From the NCBI GenBank assembly GCA_019310245.1, contig JAFDER010000062.1, forward strand, positions 1-38,678: DNA of 38,678 nucleotides, written 5' to 3'. Position numbers and translations under genes: made by a program. Of this stretch, positions 25,286 through 31,825 are shown piece after piece. The notes under the pieces are model-generated. The model was not told where the DNA came from. It saw only the letters and a list, made by a program, of their open reading frames with translations, and made no database searches. Numbering within the stretch: position 1 is the stretch's first letter; every line of letters starts with the position of its first letter. This stretch comes from Deltaproteobacteria bacterium. Lineage in GTDB: Bacteria; Myxococcota_A; Polyangia; DRWM01.

Positions 25286-25931
25286 ATGCGTGTGGCCATC
25301 TTCAGCGACGTGCACGCCAACCTCGAGGCGCTTCTCGCAACGCGCTCAATGATCGAGGATGAGAACGTCGAGAGGGTCTACTGCCTCGGCGACATCGTGG
25401 GCTACGGAGGCTGGCCGAACGAGTGCTGCCGCATCGTGCGCGAGATGGCCGGCCTCACCGTGCTGGGCAACCACGACGCCGCCGTCGCACGCCGGATGAA
25501 CTACGATTACTACTACGACTCGGCGCGCAACACGCTGGACTACCATGCGCGCATCCTCAAGCCGGAGAACCTGGAGTGGCTGCGCAAGATCCGTACAGCG
25601 CCTCTTCACCATGATCGACCGACTGCCGCTCATCACCTTCCTCGGTCACTCGCACCTCTGCAAGGTCTACCTCATCGAGGACTACGACGTGCACGAGATC
25701 CACGAGAGGGACTTCCTCCTGTCCCGTGACGGCCCCCGCTACATCGTCTCGGTGGGGAGCGTTGGCCAGCCGCGCGATCTCAACAACCAGGCGTGCCACG
25801 TGATCCTGGACACGGACGAGTGGCGCGTGACGTTCAAGCGCGTGGACTACGACATCGAGTCGGCCGGAGAGAAGATCCTCGGCCAGCAGGGCGATCCCAA
25901 CTTCGCCCAGCGCCTCATCCTCGGCTGGTAG
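25286..25931 (+). pseudogene. Metallophosphoesterase, broken by an internal deletion
   Basis: The first frame (ATG 25286) carries calcineurin-type phosphoesterase motifs: SDVHANLEA, CLGDIVGYGGWPNE and LGNHDAAV. It stays sensible to LEWLRKIR and then degenerates at about 25600. From there another frame takes over (RLFTMIDRLPLITFLGHSHLCKVYL, then VGSVGQPRD) and runs to a stop at 25931. In intact members of this family a segment with the metal-ligand motif VHGSP and about 30-40 more residues joins these halves. That segment is missing here, and the reading frame is not restored. So either an internal deletion disrupted the gene or the assembly lost a piece. The ancestral protein would be about 250-260 residues, cytoplasmic. 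It sits 10 bases after the CpXC gene. Confidence 0.8.
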
Positions 25932-25996
25932 ATTGCAGTGAGCTTGAAACCTGTGGTGCGTCCACATACACTACTGTGTTGACGGGAGGGCCAGCC

Positions 25997-27262
25997 ATGA
26001 AGCGTGCTATGAGTCTTGCGATCCTGCCCCTTGCTGCCGTGCTCGCGGCCTGTGGAGCGGACGACGGTCCGGGAGTCCACTTCGATGGAACGGGCAGCGA
26101 CGCGGTGGATGCCCCTGATCTCTGGGACGCGATCGACGGGGCGGATCCCGGCGTGGACCCGCCCGTTGACCCCGGAGTCGACCATCCGCCCAGCGCGTGC
26201 GGCGAGAAGTCGTACATCTGGATCGCCAACTCGGCCGAGGGCACGCTCTCGAAGCTGTGCACGCTCGACGGGGTGGAGATGGGCCGCTACGTCACGAGCC
26301 CGCAGGGCGCCAGCGGCGATCCCTCCCGCACGAGCGTGAACCTGCACGGCGACATGGTGGTCACGAATCGCGATCCCTCGCCCGGCCCCTCGTCGGTCAC
26401 CAAGTTCGCGGCCGAGGACTACGACTGCATCGACCGCAACGGGATCCCCGGCATCCAGACCTCGACGGGCGGAGACGACGTCCTTCCCTGGGGCGAGGAC
26501 GAGTGCATGATCTGGAACACGCCGCTGCCGCCGGGCGGCGGGGGCATGGCCATGGGATGCCGGGCCACGGCCTGGCAGGGAGACGAGGACCCCGACACGG
26601 GGCTGGGCGGCCACGTGTGGATCGGGTGCATGATGAACCAGAAGGCCTACGAGATCGACGGCGACACGGGCGAGGTCCTCGATCCCGCCGGCTACAACGC
26701 CGGAGTTGGGCCGTACGGCGGTGCCATGGACGGGCTGGGCAACTTCTGGATGGTGGCCATGGGCTGCACGGTGGGCATGTGCCGTCTCTCGCAGCTGAAC
26801 ATGACGACCCACGCGTTCACGATCCACACCGTGCCCTGCGGCTACGGCATCTCCGTCGATCGTCTGGGGCGCATCTGGACGGCCGGCATGGGCGGCGTCA
26901 ACCGCCTCGATCCCGTGAGCGGCACGAACACGACCTACAACACGGGGCTCGCGCAGTTCAACAGGGGCATCGCCGTGGACGACGAGGGCTCGGTGTGGGC
27001 CGCCGTGACCGACGGAAGCCTCATCGAGGTGAACGAGACCACCGTGGAGCTCATCGGCACGGCCCCGCTCGGCGCATCGGACGTCGTGGGAGTGGCCATC
27101 GACTTCCAGGGCCAGGTGTGGGCCGTCGCGCAGGGCTCCAACCAGGCCATCAAGGTCAATCCCGACACCTACGAGGTGGAGCGCTTCACCATCGGCAGCG
27201 GCCCGTACACCTACTCCGACATGACGGGCTACCAGCTCACCATCGTCGAGATCCCGTTCTAG
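25997..27262 (+). CDS. Lipoprotein with beta-propeller (virginiamycin B lyase-like) repeats
   Basis: 421 residues from the ATG at 25997, preceded by GGGAGGG; the ORF track adds 68 residues that overlap the phosphoesterase remnant. The signal ends in a good lipobox (VLAAC, Cys19). An acidic, Pro-rich linker (about 25-65) precedes a propeller-like body with repeated blades: YIWIANSAEGTLSKL, HVWIGCMMNQKAYEI, GNFWMVAMGC, GRIWTAGMGGVNRLD, GSVWAAVTDGSLIEV and GQVWAVAQGSNQAIKV. This matches the streptogramin lyase/Vgb-type propeller, though most such lipoproteins have no proven lyase activity. Expected at the cell surface. It ends 13 bases from the convergent protease-ArsR gene. Confidence 0.8.
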   Translation: MKRAMSLAILPLAAVLAACGADDGPGVHFDGTGSDAVDAPDLWDAIDGADPGVDPPVDPGVDHPPSACGEKSYIWIANSAEGTLSKLCTLDGVEMGRYVTSPQGASGDPSRTSVNLHGDMVVTNRDPSPGPSSVTKFAAEDYDCIDRNGIPGIQTSTGGDDVLPWGEDECMIWNTPLPPGGGGMAMGCRATAWQGDEDPDTGLGGHVWIGCMMNQKAYEIDGDTGEVLDPAGYNAGVGPYGGAMDGLGNFWMVAMGCTVGMCRLSQLNMTTHAFTIHTVPCGYGISVDRLGRIWTAGMGGVNRLDPVSGTNTTYNTGLAQFNRGIAVDDEGSVWAAVTDGSLIEVNETTVELIGTAPLGASDVVGVAIDFQGQVWAVAQGSNQAIKVNPDTYEVERFTIGSGPYTYSDMTGYQLTIVEIPF

Positions 27263-27275
27263 ACGGAGGCTGCGC

Positions 27276-28538
27276 TCAGCGCTCCGAGTCCTTCACGTGG
27301 TCGAAGACCGCGTCGAGGATCTGGAAGACGTGCTCGTCCGTGAGCTCGTACTGGACCGACTGGCCGAAGCGCTGGTCCTTCACGAGCCCCGCTGTCTTCA
27401 GCAGCCTGAGCTGCTGGCTCACGGCCGATGAGCTCACACCCGTATTCTTCACGATCTCGTGGACGAAGTGAGGCCTTTCCGCGAGCATGCAGATGATCTT
27501 GAAGCGGGTGTTGTCCGCCAAGAGTTTTAGCAACTGCACACTTTTATCGAATATCATCATGAATTTCGAAAATGCTACCAGAACCGCCTGTGAGGCGCAA
27601 GACAGCACGCCCACGGCGATGCGCGCCGTTCCCAGCGGCGCGGGATCGGGTGCGGGCGGGTGGTACACCCGCCCCATCCGCTTGAACGCATAGAGCAGGC
27701 CGGCCCACACGAACCAGGCGAGGCCGGTCTGCGCCTGCGTGGCCACCTCCTGCCACGGAAGGCGGGCGATCATCGCGCCGATGCCGTAGAAGCCCGACAC
27801 GCACACGCCGAGGGCGACGAGCCCGACGTGCATGTACCCAGAGTAGCGGTTCTGCCGCTGCCCGAGCACCGCGTATGCCACGTGGCCGCCGTCGAGCTGG
27901 CCCAGCGGGATGAGGTTGAGCATGGTGACGAGAAAGCCGATCCACGAGGCCCAGGCCACGGGGTGCAGGAACACGTCGTGGCCCTGCGGCATGGGCCCGA
28001 GCACGAGGAGCTTGACGGCCATGTAGTAGAGGCTCTGCCCCTCCTGCAGGACCACGACGCCGGGCTCGAGCGTGGAGACTTCCGAGAGCTGCAGCCCGAC
28101 GCCCATCATGATCGTCGAGACCACGAGGCCGGCGATCGGGCCCGCTGCACCCACGTCGAGGAGCTTCTTGCGCGACTCGAGCGGCGGCATGGCGATGAGC
28201 GCGCCGAGCGTTCCCAGTGCGAATGGAAGCGGGATGAAGTAGGGCAGCGAGAGCCTGACGCGATGGATGCGGCCCGCGACGAAGTGGCCCATCTCGTGGC
28301 AGAGCAGGATCGACATGAGCGTGGCCGAGTACGGGACGCCCGCCACCACCAGGTCGAGGAGCCCGGGCTCCTCGATGGCGGCGAGGGACTGTGCATTGTA
28401 CATGGCGCCCACCCACAACGTCGTGAGGATCGTGAGCACGAACAGCGTCACGTGGATCGCTATTCGCCTGGGTGAGTAGGGATCGCGTGGCAAGAGCCTG
28501 CGCCTCGACATGCCCCCCGGCTGTGGGCGGGCGCTCAA
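27276..28538 (-). CDS. Site-2 intramembrane protease continuous with a C-terminal ArsR-type DNA-binding domain
   Basis: 420 residues in one uninterrupted frame. Residues 1-326 are an M50/site-2 protease: about six membrane helices, zinc motif HEMGH at 81-85 and NLIPLGQLDGG at 208-218 (second zinc ligand Asp). Residues 328-420 are a complete ArsR winged helix (LLADNTRFKIICMLAE, recognition helix SSSAVSQQLRLLKTAGLV). Its last helix, DEHVFQILDAVFDHVKD, has D401, H403, H414 and D417 at the spacing of the alpha-5 zinc site of SmtB/CzrA-type sensors. I infer a membrane-anchored regulator that the protease part could release. The start is a TTG at 28538 with AAGGA upstream, overlapping the sctL stop; ATG 28511 is possible. 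Alternatively, the ArsR part may be translated separately from ATG 27560 or 27557. Confidence 0.85.
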   Translation of the reverse strand: MSARPQPGGMSRRRLLPRDPYSPRRIAIHVTLFVLTILTTLWVGAMYNAQSLAAIEEPGLLDLVVAGVPYSATLMSILLCHEMGHFVAGRIHRVRLSLPYFIPLPFALGTLGALIAMPPLESRKKLLDVGAAGPIAGLVVSTIMMGVGLQLSEVSTLEPGVVVLQEGQSLYYMAVKLLVLGPMPQGHDVFLHPVAWASWIGFLVTMLNLIPLGQLDGGHVAYAVLGQRQNRYSGYMHVGLVALGVCVSGFYGIGAMIARLPWQEVATQAQTGLAWFVWAGLLYAFKRMGRVYHPPAPDPAPLGTARIAVGVLSCASQAVLVAFSKFMMIFDKSVQLLKLLADNTRFKIICMLAERPHFVHEIVKNTGVSSSAVSQQLRLLKTAGLVKDQRFGQSVQYELTDEHVFQILDAVFDHVKDSER

Positions 28539-29095
28539 GCGTCCTTCTTCGCGTGTCGCTCGAGCACCGCCTCGAGCGACACGCGCAGGGCGTCCAGACG
28601 CGTCTCGAGCCGGCCGTCCACGGAGCCGAGATCCGTCTCGACGATGCAGCCTCCGGCGGTGATCGATCCGTCCTGCACGATGTCAATGGGTGCGCCCCGC
28701 GCTCCGGTGACGCCTTCGAGCGCGTCCACGTCCCGGGGGTTGATGCGCACCGCTATCCGCCTCGCCTGCGCGACCTGGTCGATGGCCTTGCGGCACATGC
28801 CCTCGACGATGGAGCGATCCTCCTCGCGCGCCCGCGCGTAGAGGCTCGAGGCCACCTGCAGCGAGAGGGTGGCCAGGTCTGAGCGGGCCTCGTCCAGCCA
28901 GTGCGCGCGCCGCGTCTCGGCCTCCGCGAGCGCGGCTCCGGCGAGGGCCAGCCCGTCCTCGAGTCCCCTGCGCTCGGCCTGGGCGCGGATCTGTCCTGCG
29001 GCCTCCTCCGCGGCCTCGATGAGCTCGCGGGACGTGGTGAGCGTCTTGAGATACTCCGGCTTGAGGATGGGCCGGCCCCTGAGGATGCGCGTCAT
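28535..29095 (-). CDS. sctL: Type III secretion stator protein SctL (FliH/YscL family)
   Basis: 186 residues from the ATG at 29095, which overlaps the stop of the previous gene as ATGA; the track's 367-residue ORF starts far upstream in a shadow frame. The N-terminus is basic (MTRILRGRPILKPEYL), the middle is a long alanine/glutamate-rich coiled coil (AAEEAAGQIRAQAERRGLEDG), and the C-terminal domain has the family end TDLGSVDGRLETRLDALRVSLE, like the SctL/FliH G-x-I/V-D-x-R-L-E-T-Q-L signature. SctL binds and regulates the export ATPase SctN and links it to SctQ. The ATPase itself is not in the window. Its stop overlaps the start of the protease-ArsR gene. FliH rather than SctL remains possible, but no flagellar gene is nearby. 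Confidence 0.75.
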   Translation of the reverse strand: MTRILRGRPILKPEYLKTLTTSRELIEAAEEAAGQIRAQAERRGLEDGLALAGAALAEAETRRAHWLDEARSDLATLSLQVASSLYARAREEDRSIVEGMCRKAIDQVAQARRIAVRINPRDVDALEGVTGARGAPIDIVQDGSITAGGCIVETDLGSVDGRLETRLDALRVSLEAVLERHAKKDA

Positions 29096-29823
29096 GACGT
29101 CCCGTCCCCCTTCGTGTCGGCGATCCGCGCGTACAGGTCCGCCGCCTCGCCGGTGTCGAGAGCGAGCACCCAGCGCGATCGCGCGGCGAGGAATGCAGTC
29201 CCCACGCTGAACGGCATGCGGGCCGCGATGGCCCGGGCATCGTCCGCGCGTGCGGCGAGGCAGGCGGCGAGCGTGACGAGCGCGCCTGCCTGCTCGCTCA
29301 CCGCCCCGAGCGCCGCCTCGAGCTCTCGAGCCTCTCCGGGCCAGCCCGTGAACACGAGCTCGCAGGGCAGTGCATCGACGTTTCGCGACACCCACACCAG
29401 GGGATCCTGCGCGCCGCGGCGATCGAGGAACCCGGGAGGCGCATGGCCGAGGGGCGGCCTGAGAGAGGCGGCGAGGGACGCGGCCGTCATGCCCCGTGCG
29501 GCCGGCGCATCCTCCACGGTCTCTCCGGTCGCCCTCTCGAGAGCGAGTGCCGCGAACCGTGCGACGGGTCCTGGAAGGAGCCCGAGGAGCGGGGCACGGC
29601 ACTCGGGATGGAGCCGCGAGAGGGGCTCGCAGTACCACGTCGCGTGCACGCCCTCGACGCTGGTGGGCTCGAGGAGGTCCCGGGCCCCGGCAACGTCGAG
29701 GCCGGAGGCCTGCACCATGGCCCGGGAGACCTCGCCCGCCGTGACGTCTGCCAGCGCGCCCGGGTTCCTGCCCATCGCCCCGGACACGAGCGCGCAGGCC
29801 CTGGCCAGACGGGTCGCTTCCAT
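29092..29823 (-). CDS. SctK-like protein (tentative)
   Basis: 243 residues from the ATG at 29823, five bases after the stop of the membrane protein gene; the longer track ORF is noise upstream. No signal peptide or membrane helix. The sequence is alanine-rich and helical, with SVEGVHATWYCEPLSRLHPE and LVWVSRNVDALPCELVF as the most distinctive parts. The call rests on context: it is translationally coupled (ATGA) to sctL, the position in which many type III clusters carry sctK, and its length is in the SctK range. SctK is the part of the sorting platform that tethers SctQ to the membrane ring. I see no decisive SctK motif, so treat this as a conserved hypothetical protein with a plausible assignment. 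Confidence 0.4.
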   Translation of the reverse strand: MEATRLARACALVSGAMGRNPGALADVTAGEVSRAMVQASGLDVAGARDLLEPTSVEGVHATWYCEPLSRLHPECRAPLLGLLPGPVARFAALALERATGETVEDAPAARGMTAASLAASLRPPLGHAPPGFLDRRGAQDPLVWVSRNVDALPCELVFTGWPGEARELEAALGAVSEQAGALVTLAACLAARADDARAIAARMPFSVGTAFLAARSRWVLALDTGEAADLYARIADTKGDGTS

Positions 29824-29828
29824 GCCTG

Positions 29829-30449
29829 CTACAGCCCCAGCTTGAAACGCCGCTTCGTGTAGCCGTACTCCGGTGCCTTGACCTCGAGGACCAGGCCCGT
29901 GGACTGCGCCGGTACCGTGAACACGGCTCGGGTCGTGATGGTGGCGTTCGACTCGACGCTCTGGCCGTCCTGGATGCCCTCCAGTGTCATCGCCGCCTTG
30001 TCCGCGTCCACAGAGTACGACTCCGCATTCGAGTCGGAGAGCTTGAACATCTCGGGTCCGATGGAGACGGGATCGAAGCTCGTGTTCTCCACATCGGCCG
30101 TGATCACCACCGTCTCGCCCTGCCTCTGGGCATCCGAGATGGTCATCGACACGTGGCCGAACTGGACGGTCTCGCCCACCTCCCTGAGCTTGGCGGCCTC
30201 GCGCTCCTCGATCTCCTGCTGCTTCTGCGCCATCTGGGTCATGCCCTCGCAGCAGCTCGAGCAGGCAGAGCACGTGCATGCGCCCATGAACAGCAGGATG
30301 AGGCCTGCGGCGAGCACCGTCACCAGGCAGCCGATGCCGATTCCGATCCCTATCTTGGCGCCCGTACCCAGCCCGCCGCTCGACTGCGGCTCGGGGACTA
30401 ACGCGGGCGGCCCGGGCGACTGTCCGCCAGGCTGCTGGTAGGGATCCAT
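29829..30449 (-). CDS. Single-span membrane protein with Ig-like (DUF4352-type) extracytoplasmic domain
   Basis: 206 residues from the ATG at 30449. The Pro/Gln/Gly-rich N-terminus (about 1-30) is followed by a membrane helix with GIGIGIGCLVTVLAAGLILLFMGA (about 33-57). A small Cys cluster (CTCSACSSCC) sits just after it. A short charged helix leads to a beta-sandwich type domain at about 90-206 (VQFGHVSMTISDAQRQGETV, ITADVENTSFDPVSI, GLVLEVKAP), typical of DUF4352/telokin-like proteins. The Cys cluster right after the helix could be acylated or disulfide-bonded. First in the operon with SctK-like, sctL and protease-ArsR genes, so it may also belong to this system, but its function is unknown. 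Confidence 0.7.
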   Translation of the reverse strand: MDPYQQPGGQSPGPPALVPEPQSSGGLGTGAKIGIGIGIGCLVTVLAAGLILLFMGACTCSACSSCCEGMTQMAQKQQEIEEREAAKLREVGETVQFGHVSMTISDAQRQGETVVITADVENTSFDPVSIGPEMFKLSDSNAESYSVDADKAAMTLEGIQDGQSVESNATITTRAVFTVPAQSTGLVLEVKAPEYGYTKRRFKLGL

Positions 30450-30472
30450 CCCCTACGGTGTAAAGGAAAGAG

Positions 30473-31792
30473 TCAGTCCGGGTCAATACAGTAGTAGGCG
30501 CCCATCTCCTCCACCCATCCGCACACCTGATCGCAGTCCGCACAGTAGCGGGTCCTCACCTCTGCGTCCTCGCACCACACGGCGTCGTCGCCCTCGCAGC
30601 GGCCCTCCCAGGTCAACCCTCCGCAGGGATCCTCGATGCAGCGCATGAGGCCCGTGCCATCGTTCCCGCACACGAGGCCCACCTCCGCGCAGTCCTCGCG
30701 CACGAGCGCGCCGTCCTCGCACCACACGGCCGCGGTGCCCTCGCAGCGCCCCTCCCACGTCTCGTCACCGCAGGGAACCGCGGCGTCGATGCAGCGCATG
30801 AGCCCGGTGCCGTCGTCGCCGCACGTGCGGTCCGATGCGGCGCAATCCACCGTGACGAGCACGCCGTCCTCGCACCACACGGCACTCTCCCCGTCGCAGG
30901 TGCCCTCCGCGGTCACGTCTCCGCACTCCTCGGTGAAGCCCCTGAGGAAGGTGCAGGAGTCGTCCACACGGGCGAAGTGGTCCTCGTCCACGCAGCTGGG
31001 GTCTCCCCAGGACACGGTGCCGATGACCCGGGCAACGCCGTCGGGCATGGTCCACATGCTCGGGCCGCCCGAGTCGCCGTAACACACCGAGGAGACGCCG
31101 TGGCCATCCACCGTGAAGTCGAACGGCGTGAGGTCGATCACCTCCTCCACCGTCCACCACTGGCTGGTGTTGTCTCCCCTCTCGGTCTGGCCGTAGCCCA
31201 CGTTCTGGACGGAGGCGCCCATGAACGTCGTCGAGTCGAGGAGGGTGCAGTTCATGGCAATCGGCTCGATGCCGGGCACCGCGATGTTCGCCGGCTCGGG
31301 CAGGACGAGGACTCCCACGTCGTGCGAGGCGCTGCCTCCTCCTGCCCCGTAGTCCGGGTGCGACTGCGCGATCACCGGCTCCCACTGGTGCAGCGGCGAG
31401 GCCACGTCGTCTCCCACCGCGAACCTGAAGCTCGAGGCAGGCTCGTCCCCCCACCAGCCGCGCACGCAGTGCGCCGCCGTGAGCACGAGCGTGGGCGTCA
31501 CCAGCGTGGCCGTGCACGAGTTGCTCCACGTGCCCCAGCGCTCGGTCATCAGGGCGCCCACGGCGAGCCCCTGGCCGTCGGTCAGGTCCACCACCGTGGG
31601 ATCCCAGCTCGCCGTTCCGTTGAAGACGGGAAAGTCCATCGTGCGCTCGTCGCCGCAGGGATTCTCCCCGTCCGCCGTCTCGCCGGCGTCCGCCGGCTGG
31701 TCGCTCATGGCGTCGCCGCTCGTCTTGATGGTGCCGCCGCACGCCGGGGCGAGGAGCGCCGCGGCTGTCAGCAGCATGAAATGTGCTCTCAT
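30473..31792 (-). CDS. Trypsin-type serine protease lipoprotein with Cys-rich C-terminal repeats
   Basis: 439 residues, ATG 31792 with AGAGG upstream. Signal peptide with a lipobox-like APAC (Cys18) and an acidic linker. The S1 catalytic triad is intact: LTAAHC (His108), SHDVGVLVL (Asp158) and YGDSGGP (Ser241), so it is probably an active chymotrypsin-fold endopeptidase. The residue pattern around SSVCYGDSGGP does not clearly fix the specificity. From about 290 to the end come three tandem Cys-rich repeats, with WEGRCEGTAAVWCEDGALV as consensus. It is likely surface-anchored or secreted. The gene is 33 bases after the papain-type protease gene on the same strand, so the two may be co-expressed. 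Confidence 0.9.
   Translation of the reverse strand: MRAHFMLLTAAALLAPACGGTIKTSGDAMSDQPADAGETADGENPCGDERTMDFPVFNGTASWDPTVVDLTDGQGLAVGALMTERWGTWSNSCTATLVTPTLVLTAAHCVRGWWGDEPASSFRFAVGDDVASPLHQWEPVIAQSHPDYGAGGGSASHDVGVLVLPEPANIAVPGIEPIAMNCTLLDSTTFMGASVQNVGYGQTERGDNTSQWWTVEEVIDLTPFDFTVDGHGVSSVCYGDSGGPSMWTMPDGVARVIGTVSWGDPSCVDEDHFARVDDSCTFLRGFTEECGDVTAEGTCDGESAVWCEDGVLVTVDCAASDRTCGDDGTGLMRCIDAAVPCGDETWEGRCEGTAAVWCEDGALVREDCAEVGLVCGNDGTGLMRCIEDPCGGLTWEGRCEGDDAVWCEDAEVRTRYCADCDQVCGWVEEMGAYYCIDPD
30476..30925 (-). repeat. Three tandem Cys-rich repeats within the trypsin-type protease
   Basis: Each unit is about 48 residues and reads roughly CGD-x-TxEGxCxGxxAVWCEDGxLVxxDCAxxxxxCGxDGTGLMRCI. Copies 1 and 2 are complete and nearly alike. 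Copy 3 diverges at its end (QVCGWVEEMGAYYCI). Six cysteines per unit suggest disulfide-stabilised modules. They may mediate binding to substrate or cell surface. Confidence 0.75.
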
Positions 31793-31825
31793 CGGGGCCT
31801 CTCGTCCTGGGGCATGCCTCGCGTG

